A stretch of 64,000 bases of DNA from Pomphorhynchus laevis (GCA_012934845.2 WNNJ02003412.1:1-64000); one strand, 5' to 3'; counted from the first letter of the stretch, positions 21,292 to 31,277 are shown. Notes: generated by a model not told the origin, from the sequence alone. Program-made: numbers and translations.

Positions 21292-21459
21292 TAAAATCAG
21301 CACAGCATTCAATTCAATGTGTCATTTTTCATTTATTTCGTGTATATAAAAACACAGTAGCCCATTTAAAATCTGCCATAGGTGATCATCATTAACTTCT
21401 TTGTTTTAAATTGTATGTATAGATTTTATGATTTCACAATTTCATTGTAGCTTAATTTT
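21292..21459 (-). repeat. Dispersed repeat, right arm of the inverted pair
   Basis: Reverse-complement copy of 16632-16800. The near-identity suggests recent duplication or a mobile family with two young copies in opposite orientation. Confidence 0.85.
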
Positions 21460-21732
21460 CATAAATAAAAATAACATCTGAATTTATATTAAGAATATTG
21501 AAAAATATTCATATAACTTAATAGTAATTTTACTTAATTTCAGTAAAATTATTTTACCAAATTTCAGTATTTCAGTATTCTCAATTGGGCAAGTGATACA
21601 CACTTGCTCAATACACACATTCATAATGTAGAGTTAAAACAAGTTTCACAAATGCGAATAACTCATGGTCTGAAATATTTTAGGATTATTTAAAAGATTC
21701 TCAATTGTGCAAGAATAATACACATATTTAAA

Positions 21733-21942
21733 ATGCAAATTTTAACTGGCAAATTTTCTCCAAGTGATAAAGACGATTTAGAGGATATCATTTATGAATT
21801 TCGCAGCATTACAACGGACAACCAATTCGGTTTAAATCATTCCCACTGTAGCAACGATTTTTTTAATATTATTTTTAAGATTACCAATTTTGTCGAGGCA
21901 CATGCTCCGCAAAGAAAGACTTGTAAGAAAATTTTGATTTGA
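21733..21942 (+). CDS. Unrecognised exon-like open frame
   Basis: A 69-codon frame (MQILTGKFSPSDKDDLEDII...) has a balanced, protein-like composition including FRSITTDNQFGLNHSHCSND and FVEAHAPQRKT. A splice-donor consensus, gtaaga, occurs at 21923 just before the frame stops, so it may be a first coding exon ending there. I do not recognise the sequence. It is preceded by short direct repeats of ttctcaattg(g/t)gcaag at about 21577 and 21700. Confidence 0.25.
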   Translation: MQILTGKFSPSDKDDLEDIIYEFRSITTDNQFGLNHSHCSNDFFNIIFKITNFVEAHAPQRKTCKKILI

Positions 21943-22562
21943 AATACGCAAGGGAACTTATACGCATATGTTGACTTTGTAATTGAAAGCTCGTTTATTT
22001 CTAGGGTAACGTACACCATAGAGTTTTACAAAATACTCATCGTAATAAGTTGTTTGTATCAATATTCAAATATAAAAAATCGACAGCTAATTCATTAGGA
22101 TTTTGAAGATTTATTCTAGTTACCCAACAATTAACGCACTGGGCTGTGACACGCCCACACGATTACGATTTGCACAGTTCTTCTAGCGATTTGGACATTT
22201 AGTGTAATTTGTGACTCGGTGAGCAGCATGAACCGATTGTATAATCACTTAATTTATTTGTAATCGGTAGTCAGTGAGCTGATCTGGAATGCTTTTGTTC
22301 TCTTAAAAAGTTTTCGATGCTGTAAGGTAGTCTACGATGCAATTTTACAAATTACATTTCAAAATTGAATTTGATTTTAATGGAATGATTTTAATCAATT
22401 TTATATCATTTTGTTAGTTTATAAAATGCCTTTTTATTGCTAATGTCGGTGGCTTTTCCTCGGATTGATAAAGTGTTTTATTTTCTTGAAATAAATTGGA
22501 CTCTATAGTCATTATTTTCAAATTGTTTAGAGTTTGGAAATTTTTCTAATAAAATAAAAGAT

Positions 22563-22694
22563 ATGGTAGATAGTGTGAAATCGAAGATTAGTAAAGAAGA
22601 AGTGGTAAGTACTCCCCCAAGAAGTAATATCCCAACTAATAGCGGTGGCGGTAAACAAGGTGTAAATGCAAACCAAACGAGTCCCCCGAGATGA
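22563..22694 (+). CDS. Hypothetical 43-residue small ORF
   Basis: An ATG-started 43-codon frame (MVDSVKSKISKEEVVSTPPR, then SNIPTNSGGGKQGVNANQTS and PPR, stop TGA at 22692-22694) stands out by being much less AT-rich than the flanking DNA and by its Pro/Gly/Asn-rich hydrophilic tail. No signal peptide or membrane segment is visible. A donor-like gtaagt lies inside it at 22604-22609, so it could also be part of a spliced exon. The opposite-strand frames over the same bases look less protein-like. It is not recognised. Confidence 0.25.
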   Translation: MVDSVKSKISKEEVVSTPPRSNIPTNSGGGKQGVNANQTSPPR

Positions 22695-22799
22695 TGCTGA
22701 TGTGAATACAATTCTTTCCATATCGTTTCTATGTAAGTATATCAAATATATTACAAAAGCATTTGATAATAAATATACAGTTGGTTTATTATAAATACA

Positions 22800-23860
22800 C
22801 ATGTATTATATTTGGAGGATACCCGTATATCATCTTTGAGATATAAGATAGATCACCATATTTGGATAGACTTATCCTAAATTAATCATGGGTTTTGAAC
22901 ATGAGTTCTGAAACAGGCCTAACGTTTGTATTAAAATATGTATTTTAAGCATTTCTTAAGAATAATTGGGAGATGTCGGTATTAATTTTCTTTCTAAGAT
23001 GGCTGACACTCACAAAACAAAGGTTATTGTTTCGTAAACTCATTTTGCCACAAAAACCATTGTGTATTTAAACTGAACATTTATAGTTCTTGTAGTCTCT
23101 GAATGACTGAGTCGGTGGTTGTCGCATTTACTTTTTCTAACAGAAATGTGATGTCACTATAATCACAATGATGAATATTTACACGACATTTTTTAAATAT
23201 TTTAAAATTATCTCTGCCCAGAGAAATTTTGGATCTAGTTTTTGCTTCTCTTAAAGCACAAATGAAGCATATGAATAAAAGCGACATTTTTTAATGCGCT
23301 AGAACCATTATAGATAATACCTTTCACTTCATTTACCCACTTAAACTCCCTTTTATACAGCCCTTTTAATATCTCCCTTATCAACTTAATGTTCAATCTA
23401 AAAATTATGCATTTTATATTTTTCAATAAATTTCAATAACAACTAGTTTCTTCTGTATAGAAAGTGTAAAGTGGATAAAGCAAATGAAAAATGACTTGAA
23501 TGGTCTTAAAAAGGGTAGATGGAATTTAAAGGTTAAAAGGAGTTAAAGGGTGTAAATGGGATATAAGGGAGTACAATTGGGTAAATAGGGATTAAAGGAA
23601 TATTAATATATAATATGACAAATACAGGGGAAAATTTTTTCCAGGGGACAAATTCTCAATTCTTTCTGGGTGAGAAAATATAACAGGTCTGAGCTTTTAA
23701 TAATTATACATTGGATTATTTTTAATAAAGCATTTTTTGTTTAAGGAATAAAAAATTTCGTTTTTTACTCATAAATAATTTATAAGTATGTCGTATAATT
23801 AGCAAAAGCACTGGCAAATGCTAGCGCATGTCTCTTGAATATCGGCAAACTTAAATCATG
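22800..23860. other. Gene-free DNA
   Basis: Apart from a purine-rich run of short repeats near 23500-23600 (ttaaagg/taaatggg units), I see nothing to annotate. Confidence 0.4.
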
Positions 23861-23924
23861 AATCTCAAAAGAGAGTGAGACCATTCCGCGTGAAATACGT
23901 TGTTATCATTGAAGCCAAACGCGG

Positions 23925-23972
23925 AAGCACGGTAGCAAGTACCGTTTCATCATCACAATGACTCATCAGTGC
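23925..23972 (-). ncRNA. Candidate hammerhead ribozyme motif
   Basis: On the minus strand: GGCA, CTGATGA, then GTCAT-TGTG-ATGAT (a 5-bp stem II with a 4-nt loop), GAAA, and ACGGTA-CTTGC-TACCGT (a 6-bp stem III with a 5-nt loop). CUGAUGA...GAAA flanking a stem II, followed by a stem III hairpin, is the hammerhead core. Against activity, the base at the expected cleavage position is G, where A, C or U is required, and stem I pairing is weak. A homologous stretch lies at 55552-55600 on the plus strand. It is likely a relic ribozyme within a dispersed retroelement family. Confidence 0.5.
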
Positions 23973-24009
23973 CAGATTCCTCCCACTAATGGATGCAAAG
24001 GATGACTGG

Positions 24010-24178
24010 CAGACGGCACACGAGTCGTGTGTATGAAGTACCAGAAACCTGCGCTGGCATTTGTCAGGTCTTTTGCTAATGATCCTATTTGTGAAGGAGT
24101 AGTGCTGATTTAGCACTCAATGTGAATTTACCAGAAATCTCTCTGGTACTTCATACACATGACTCGTGTGCCGTCTGC
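24010..24178. repeat. Fold-back with ~36-bp arms next to the hammerhead-like motif
   Basis: gcagacggcacacgagtcgt and the following bases (24010-24045) recur as near-perfect reverse complement at 24143-24178, separated by about 97 bp. The arm sequence also occurs in diverged form (tactcgtgcagtctgcc) upstream of the second hammerhead-like motif, near 55508-55525. The arms therefore belong to the same repeat family. Confidence 0.8.
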
Positions 24179-24199
24179 ATGTCGTATAATGCTATATTT

Positions 24200-26145
24200 C
24201 AAAGTACTTGCAAAGTATTTTTAGAGATTCAGCTATTCCTATGTTCCAGAGATTCAAATACTCCTATGCTCTTATAATTTGCATATTTGTGATAATGTAC
24301 ATTTATAAATTATATTGTAATTTTATCTTTATTATGAGATCGTTCTAGAAATATCGATTGTTGTTGATCGATTGTCGACTCAACTATTTAAATTATCGAT
24401 AAAGTATCTTCAGTAATATTTAAAACAACAAACAGCTACTAATGGCAGAAAACACAATACAAGTTTTAAGTGTTTAAAACTAATCGTATATTACTATAAA
24501 GCAAAAAATCAATAATGTGTCTATGAAGTCTGAGATTAGCAATAATTCTATTCATAAAGAACCCAAGAAACTTTATTTGATGTGTTTGTATAAATTGATA
24601 TATTTATTATTAAAAGCCGAATGATTAGTTTTAATTTTTGGAAGGATAATTAAGGCGTGGTATTCAATAAAATTAAATCATTTGACGTAAATTTGATTAT
24701 TAATTTAAATAATTACGTTTTTAATAAAATGTAAATATTTTTATATTTTAAAATGACTTTCAAGAAACTAAATAAGCTTTCAAGCTTGCTGCATTTGATT
24801 AAATAAAAATTATTAAAAATTATTAAATATTAAAAATATTATTATTCAAAAATATAAAGTTTATTCGAATAATGCAATAATTAGAATTAAATAAATAATA
24901 ATTTAGATTTTATAATTTTATAGTATATTTTAGAATATTTATTAATTATTTCATTATTTTTATAATGAAAATTATAAAAAAATATTAAATACTTTTATTC
25001 AAATATATAACGATTATTATTTAATTTAAATAATTTTATGAACATATTTCGATATTTTATAATTTTAAATATTAAAAATATTATTATTCAAAAATATTAA
25101 GTTTATTATCTAATTCGAATAATGCAATAATTAGAATAAAATAAATAATAATTTTTAATTTTAGATTATTTATTAATTATTTATTTCATTATTTAAATAA
25201 TTTTATGTTTTGATATCTAATTATATTGTGCTTTCTATTTTAGATACATAGCAGTGAAATATTTAGCCGACTATGAAGGTTGCAATATCACGTCTTCAAT
25301 CTTGTAACTTAAATTGAATGTTTTAAAGAGCTATGTATACAGAAACATATGTGAAAAATAATAATCTTATTATTTGCTTATTTCTTTTTAATAGATACAA
25401 TGATACATTAAATGAGAAGTTATATTTTCTAATAAAATGCTATCTTTCTTAATTAAAAATTAAGAAAGCTGTCGGTGACTTGGAAAATGTCGGGACTCAT
25501 TCTCATTTATGACAAAAATCGTCTTATTGACAATAAAGTGCTGGAAACATAAATTGACTTGATTATATTCCGAATGTGTTCTTGCCAGCAGTAGCTTACG
25601 CTTTGCACATTAAATTTATTAATTTTTATGACCAATATTGCAAAACTTTGTTATCCTTAAACGCTGGAACATTTTCTGGTTCGGACCGGATAGATCAAAA
25701 ACTACTACATTATAAAGAAAAGCCATAAAATTTATCAGTTTTTAGTGAGCAAAGATGAATTAAAGTTTATTCATAACTATTTCAGATGGTGATGCAACTC
25801 ATTTGATACCAACGAACAAAACATAATATGCACACATTTTTTATTTGCACATAATTGTACTTTCCTAATTAACAAAATAAAAATGAGAGAAATATATCAA
25901 AATAAAAAATGACTATTAAATGACAACCTTATTACAAGGGAATATGAATAATAAAATGTCACATTATAAGGTAATATAAAATCAAATAATAAAACATTAC
26001 ATAAATAATAAAAAAATAAAAGAAGGTAACAAAAAATAATACAATATGACATAATATAATCAACTATACAATATATCCAAATGTAATCATATGAGCGATC
26101 GATCCAAATATAATCATAAAAGCACTCTACTAAATAATTCGTTCA
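24200..26145. other. Gene-free AT-rich DNA with a short internal duplication
   Basis: No coding signal. Near-identical AT-rich blocks (aaatattattattcaaaaat and following) occur around 24825-24965 and 25070-25200, a local duplication with a spacing of about 245 bp. Confidence 0.5.
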
Positions 26146-26149
26146 ATAA

Positions 26150-26460
26150 ATAAGAATGCGATACTATTGGATCACTATATAATAACAACTATTGGTAAAG
26201 CTAGTAATAACTTTGTCTTCATATGCAAAAAGCTTTATTATGATATACTAATGAAAGAGGTTAATTCTAATGATTTAAATGTAAATCCAACATATGAACG
26301 TAGTGATTTAAATTTAGAAACAATTATTACAAGTCACTGTTCTATAATGAATAAAAAGGGTATAAAGGTTGAATTAGATAATAAAACTATACCTATATAA
26401 TATTGAAATCCAATATAAAAGTCCAATAAAGCATTAACTTTATTTTCGGATAGAATACAA
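26150..26460 (+). mobile_element. Penelope-like (Naiad-type) RT fragment
   Basis: This plus-strand fragment encodes NYIITTIGKASNNFVFICKK and LNVNPTYERSDLNLETIITS, the same RT-fingers region as in the longer copies at 27510-27880 and 34620-34960. It is followed by a degraded ILYWNPKLHK-like sequence. It is one of at least four copies in the window. Confidence 0.8.
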
Positions 26461-26599
26461 AGTTAACCTAATTTTATAGGTTACTATAAAAATAAAATCA
26501 AACATAAAATAGTAAAATATAAAAATATGCAAAAATATATAAAAATATAAATATATAAAAATATTTATTTCAATAAATATATTATACGTAAATACTTAA

Positions 26600-26700
26600 A
26601 ATATTATAATTTAATATTATACTTAATTATTATATTTATAATTTTATTTATACTTAAATAGTATAAAATAAGTAGACTCAGTGAGCTGATCTGATTAGTT
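26600..26700 (+). repeat. Penelope-type terminal module, right end only
   Basis: agtagactcagtgagctgat followed by ctgatt after an AT-rich lead-in matches the right edge of the terminal module. It lies between two RT fragments of the same family. Confidence 0.6.
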
Positions 26701-26744
26701 TCTTTAAATAAATTTCTTTTTTCTTTTTTTTATCTAGATTTGAA

Positions 26745-26990
26745 CATTAAGTTTGCATCAATTAAAACTACTTTTAATTTATATCGCAAAGAGGATATAT
26801 TTAAATTTATAAGAAACATTTTCGCAATAGCATTCATGCATAATATATAATATTTTTGTTATACATTAAATAATTAAATTTTAAGAATTGTAACCATATG
26901 TGATAATATTGGCTTTCTTCAAAATCATTAAATTAATTTAATAGATACATATTTTATACTAGGTTATTAGAAACATAAAATCGAACAGAA
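26745..26990 (+). mobile_element. Penelope-like element, 3' coding end and tail
   Basis: The sequence atcaattaaaactactttta, then tttatatcgcaaagaggata and attcatgcataatatataat parallels 35680-35790 of the longest copy (region coding NLYRKDDIFKFTRN). It is a 5'-truncated 3' piece of the same family. Confidence 0.7.
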
Positions 26991-27114
26991 AACATTTAAA
27001 TATAAAAATATGCAAAATGTCATTAAAAATAAATTTGAACTCTTAAGCGAAAAATTTTAATGGATAATAAATAATACACTTTGTATTAGAATAAGATACT
27101 TTATAATCAAATTT

Positions 27115-27225
27115 AATCAGAGGAAATACATCATTAGCATGTATTTGGCCCCGCTGCTATGTAAGGTCGAGGAATATGGGCCGAAACATAATAATATACT
27201 AGTTGCTCCTGATAACCACTAATCC
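27115..27225 (+). ncRNA. Structured terminal module with hammerhead-like core, copy 1
   Basis: Contains agaggaaatacatcattag, catgtatttgg, ccgctgctat, gggccgaaac and ctcctgataaccactaat. The stem AAATACA/TGTATTT is perfect. The module precedes a Penelope RT fragment here and follows one at 36045. See the finding on the permuted hammerhead core. Confidence 0.5.
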
Positions 27226-27235
27226 TAATTGACTT

Positions 27236-27880
27236 TGAATTTAGTCAAATCAAAAAGTCTTAGTTTTGATAAAATAAATGAACATATATGTACCCATAAT
27301 CTAGAATTAATTGAAAATTGTGAATTAAGAAAGCTGCTATCAAAAGGGTATAAATATAGATTAAATAATAACAACGACAAAAATAAAATTTACAATTCGT
27401 TATATAATAACTTAAATGATTAATTTAGTAAGCTGATTAATAGTGAAAGCTCGAATATATCAAAGATAAAATTTGGAAAGATTATATATTTGATAAAATT
27501 AAAAATAAAATGAAAATAACAAACAATTATAAAAGAAAAGATAAAATTAATAAAGATATGTATAAAGAACTTACTAAATTAAAGGATAACTATATAATAA
27601 CAACTATTGATAAAGCTAGTAATAACTTTGTCTTCATATGCAAAAAGCTTTATTATGATATACTAATGAAAGAGGTTAATTCTAATGATTTAAATGTAAA
27701 TCCAACATATGAACGTAGTGAGTTGAGTTTTGAAACAATTATTACAAGTCACTGTTCTATAATGGATAAAACGGGTATAAAGGTTGAATTAGATAATAAA
27801 ACTATACCTATATTATATTGGAATCCAAAATTACATAAAAATCCAATAAAACCTAGGGTTCATATGTAGTGCTTTTATAT
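27236..27880 (+). mobile_element. Penelope-like (Naiad-type) element fragment
   Basis: Two open frames (27229-27423 and 27510-27869) encode KSLSFDKINEHICTHNLELI, ENCELRKLLSKGYKYRLNNN and MYKELTKLKDNYIITTIDKA, then SNNFVFICKKLYYDIL and PILYWNPKLHKNPIKPR. These are the N-terminal region and RT fingers of the family represented in full at 34210-35985. The copy breaks off before the RT palm and is degraded. Confidence 0.85.
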
Positions 27881-28159
27881 GTACATAACCCCCCCTTTTT
27901 GTTTAAAAAGGAAAACCATTTTGTATAAATGCCGTATTTCGAAAGAAATTCTTTCTAAAGTAGACTGTTGTCTACTCAGCACATCCGTATACTCATCACA
28001 TATACTCATCGTATATGTGAAATAATTAATGTGAATTAATTATTTAATTAATAGATTAATTAATGAGAAATAATTTCTCTCATTTCTTTTTCCCGCATTT
28101 TATGGAAATTGTCTTTTGATATTTAAAACATTCATTTCCATGTAGCAGTGCTACTAGTT
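27881..28159. other. Short spacer with hairpins
   Basis: Small inverted repeats are visible (aaagaaattctttc near 27937, attaattatttaattaat near 28035). No gene is seen. Confidence 0.4.
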
Positions 28160-28312
28160 TTACTTGCGTGCTACGTAAGCTCTCCTATTATTTAGTCTTT
28201 CCGAAAGGCGTCTTGAACTTTCACCAACATACTGTTCATTGCAAACTGCATTAAAACTACAAACTGCTAAATAAACTACACCTCTATCCTTGCAAGTAAA
28301 TGAATATTTTAA
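28160..28312 (-). pseudogene. Penelope-like GIY-YIG endonuclease fragment
   Basis: Minus-strand translation gives YSFTCKDRGVVYLAVCSFNA followed by VCNEQYVGESSRRLSERLNN and RRAYVARK, then a stop. GVVYLAxC...C..QYVGES.R.LxxRL is the GIY-YIG catalytic core of Penelope-like elements (VVY and QYVGE as the GIY and YIG motifs, the following Arg as catalytic residue). It is more conserved than the copy at 17771-18076. It is on the opposite strand to the adjacent Naiad-type RT fragments, so it probably belongs to another Penelope lineage. Confidence 0.75.
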
Positions 28313-28379
28313 TTTATATATTTATTCATAATTTATTATAATTTATTCGTATATAAAGGGATCACAGATTTGATTTAGA

Positions 28380-28733
28380 AGATACAATTTTATAATTTGA
28401 TCGTAGAAATGTGTAAAATTGTGCTCCAGGAGCTAATAAGCTTCAGATTTATAATTGTAGACGTTGCAAAAAACCGGACTTTGAATACATGTAGAGCAGA
28501 TTTCCTTATCACTCATAGACGAGATGATTTTAGCCGGCAGCACTCATCAGTAGGGTGAACTACCATCAGTCGTTTTGGCTGCCTTGTGATATATTAAATA
28601 GGCATTTCCGAGAATTTGCTAACGTGGTAGCATGGACTTAGCCTCTTTAAACTAACCATGTGCTTTCCGGACCATCCTAATTTTATTCAGTAGGAATTTT
28701 ACTTGCTGTCGTTGCTTGCTTTCTCACGGATCT
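28380..28733. repeat. Unknown dispersed element, copy 1
   Basis: About 340 bp matching 29135-29460 in direct orientation at roughly 80-85 percent by eye. Landmarks are ataatttgatcgtagaaatg, gacgttgcaaaaaaccggac and ctgccttgtgata. I see no coding region. Its composition is richer in GC than the surroundings. The nonautonomous hAT element sits exactly between the two copies. Confidence 0.75.
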
Positions 28734-28741
28734 CTTTAGAT

Positions 28742-29126
28742 CAGTGGTCCCCAACCTTTTTAATTTTTCTAAAATACTCGGACGTTTACTCATTTAATTT
28801 TATTGGGGTAAAAAATTTTCAATTTAAAAATATATATAATTTAAACAGAGGAGCATCAAACTAGAAACATTTTTGAAATCGCAATGCCCTAATACTTATT
28901 TTAAAAGTGTTTTAAAAAACATATTTTATGTTTTAATATCATTTGAAGTTTTTTAAACGAAATAGTTCCCTAAGGATGGTAATGTTCTCTGTGATACATC
29001 TTTATTGCGTTGGAACTATATCTCATTGTCTGTAAAGCAAATCATAATTTTAATAATATAAAAATATTTTCTCCACGGACCGGTAAATTTTCTCCACGGA
29101 CCGGCACCGGGGGTTGAGGACAACTA
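28742..29126. mobile_element. Short nonautonomous hAT element (MITE-like)
   Basis: A 385-bp element begins CAGTGGTCCCCAACCTTTTT and ends GGTTGAGGACAACTA (imperfect inverted repeat of the start). It is flanked by the 8-bp duplication CTTTAGAT/TTTTAGAT (28734-28741 and 29127-29134, one mismatch). The start and the internal ccacggaccgg motif near the right end are characteristic of a hAT group widespread in animals. There is no coding capacity, so mobilisation would need a transposase in trans. Confidence 0.85.
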
Positions 29127-29134
29127 TTTTAGAT

Positions 29135-29460
29135 GATACATTTTTATAATTTGATCGCAGAAATGTGTAAAATTGTGCTCCGGGAGCAAATAAGCTTCAG
29201 TTTCATAATCGTAGACGTTGCAAAAAACCGGACTTTGAATACATGTAGAGCATACTTCCTTATCACCCATATACGAGCTGATGGTAGCCGACAGCATTTA
29301 TAAGTAGATTGAACTACCATCAGTCATTTCAGCTGCCTTGTGATAATTTAGAAGGCATCTCCAAGAATTTGCTTACGTGATAGAATGGGCCTAGCCTCAT
29401 TAAATTAACAACTTGCTTTCCGAATCATCACAATTTTATTCGGCAGGAATCTTAGTTGCT
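29135..29460. repeat. Unknown dispersed element, copy 2
   Basis: Direct-orientation partner of 28380-28733. It contains a 10-bp perfect stem ctgatggtag (29278-29287) / ctaccatcag (29314-29323) with a 26-nt loop, half of which has decayed in copy 1. Structured, non-coding and of unknown affiliation. Confidence 0.7.
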
Positions 29461-29464
29461 GTTA

Positions 29465-30135
29465 TTAGAGGTTAGCGAAATATCAAATAAAATTTTTCTT
29501 CTTTCTTTGATCCATATCTGATAATTATTTATCAATAATGGATCATTATCAACTATTTTAAATTATTCGACAGTGCTATGGAACCACTGGTCTGCAGCTA
29601 TCTAGAAGCTTGTAAATTTCTGAAGATGCTAACTACTGTTAGCGTCTTCAGAAAGACGTCTTCTTTTATATCAAATAAAATTTTCCTCTTTTCTTTGATC
29701 CAGCTCCAATAATTCTTTATCAAATTAAAATTATCTGAAGATGCTAACAGAGGTTAGCGAAATATCAAATAAAATTTTCCTCTTTTCTTTGATGCAGCTC
29801 CAATAATTCTTTATCAAATTGTAATTTTCTGAAGATGCTAACAGAGGTTATCGAAATATTAAATAAAATTTTCCTTTTTTCTTTGATCCAGCTCTAATAA
29901 TTCTTTGTCAAATTGTAATTATCTGAAGATGCACACAGAGGTTAGCGAAATATCAAATAAAACTTTCCTTCTTTCTTCGATCCAGCTTCAATAATTCTTT
30001 ATCAAATTGTAATTTTCTGAAGATGCTAATAGAAGCTAGCGAAATATCAAATAAAATTTTCCTCTTTTCCTTGATCCAGCTCCAATAAGTCTTTATCAAA
30101 TTGTAATTTTCTGAAGATGCTGATGTATTGTTTTC
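29465..30135. repeat. 94-bp tandem repeat array
   Basis: ctgaagatgctaacagaggt starts units at 29735, 29829, 29923, 30017 and 30111, giving an exact 94-bp period. More diverged units extend left to about 29465. Each unit contains gcgaaatatcaaataaaatt, tctttgatccagctccaata and attctttatcaaattgtaat. Single copies occur at 40800-40915 (plus) and 53520-53645 (minus), so a dispersed repeat has been amplified locally. Minus-strand open frames in it are artefacts. Confidence 0.93.
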
Positions 30136-30237
30136 TTTTGATTGCAATGAATTTTTGTGAATTGCTAATTGCTTTTGTTTTGTTGGTTTTTATATATTTT
30201 TTATATTTTTGATATTTTTGAATTGTAATACATAGGC

Positions 30238-30315
30238 TACAAGTATGAATTAGATTTAATCAATGTCGATGAAAATAGTTTTGTCGAAATTTAGCTTTTT
30301 TACGCGATCGTCACA
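30238..30315 (+). repeat. Dispersed repeat pair, copy 1
   Basis: caagtatgaattagatttaa followed by atagttttgtcgaaatttag and tacgcgatcgtcacat recurs at 31178-31265. It lies directly after the 94-bp array. No coding is seen. Confidence 0.75.
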
Positions 30316-30377
30316 TATGTAAAAAAATTGTCTAGACAACGCTTACTAATACCGGTTAGAATATTATTAAAAGTTAA

Positions 30378-30442
30378 TATATAAACTTAAGTTTAGCAAA
30401 GCCATAATGTCCAAACTACAAATCATTAATGAGGAAGGTAAG
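30378..30442 (+). promoter_or_regulatory. Possible short coding exon with splice donor
   Basis: ATG at 30407 opens MSKLQIINEE and runs to 30437, directly followed by gtaaga (5' splice consensus). A tatataaac box is at about 30379, too close to be a standard TATA box for this ATG. Weak; noted because of the similar arrangement at 20652. Confidence 0.15.
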
Positions 30443-31177
30443 AATGTTTTACATTTAATTATGTTATAAATAATAAAATAATTTAAATAATATTAAAGAT
30501 GCTCATTATCCCAAAAATTGTATAAAAACCAGCTTGACAATCAAAATGCAATTTTAGCAAATTGTACATTAAATTATATTATAAATAATAAAATAATGTA
30601 AATAATATTAAAGATTCTCATTATCCCAAAAATTGTATAAAAAACAGCTTGACAATCAAAATACAATTTTATCAAAATCAAAAATTTTGCCTTAATTAGG
30701 AATAATCTATAGTTTCATCAGTTAATATAAATTTCTATAAGTAAATAATAGATTTTCATGTACGTAATTATATTGATAATAATTTTTTTATCTTCGGCAT
30801 GTACATAACTATTTCGTTGTTTATTTTTTTCAAAAATAAAAATGCATTGTTGCTATCTGACAAATGTGTTAGGTTTTTTATATAAATTCAGGAAGATTTA
30901 ATTAATTTTAAAATTTTTAAGCATTTGTTAGTCTGATCAGTTTCAGTGGACAATAAAAAATATTTTACCTTGAAAAAATGTATTTTAGCTTGCGAGCATT
31001 GTATTAAACATATTAGAAGCCTGTTCGCAAAATTACGTATTTATCAAGGTATGCAAAGTTTAGCATTTTAAAATAGAGATAATTTTAAAATTATCGTGAT
31101 AATAAGAATCATTATTTGCTTTTTCATGATTTAGGAAGTTGATGTATTGTTTACACGTTTACCCGATGAACAACAAC
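30443..31177. repeat. AT-rich spacer with a ~150-bp direct duplication
   Basis: acatttaattatgttataaa followed by taataaaataatttaaataa and agatgctcattatcccaaaa (30450-30545) is repeated at 30565-30670 with few changes. Nothing coding is visible in the rest. Confidence 0.7.
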
Positions 31178-31277
31178 TGCAAGTATGAATTAGATTTAAT
31201 CTTACAATGTCTAGTCGATAAATATAGTTTTGCTGAAATTTAGATCTTTTACGCGATCGTCACATCGCGTAAAAGAT
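31178..31277 (+). repeat. Dispersed repeat pair, copy 2, ending in a perfect hairpin
   Basis: Partner of 30238-30315. At its right end atcttttacgcgat / atcgcgtaaaagat (31244-31257 and 31264-31277) forms a perfect 14-bp stem around the 6-nt loop cgtcac. Copy 1 keeps the left arm but has a decayed right arm. Confidence 0.8.

Noticed and set aside
23865-24116. 83-codon minus frame
   Set aside because: It coincides with the hammerhead-like motif and a fold-back arm; the sequence is explained by RNA/DNA structure, and the residues match nothing.
28500-28580. Hammerhead in the unknown 340-bp element (CTACTGATGAGTGCTGCC on the minus strand)
   Set aside because: CTGATGAG is present in copy 1 but no GAAA follows a stem II, and copy 2 does not conserve the motif.
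29465-30135. CRISPR-like array
   Set aside because: The 94-bp period has no unique spacers between short constant repeats, and the context is eukaryotic.
29953-30147. 64-codon minus frame with repeated residues
   Set aside because: Entirely inside the 94-bp tandem array; the protein repeat is only the DNA repeat translated.
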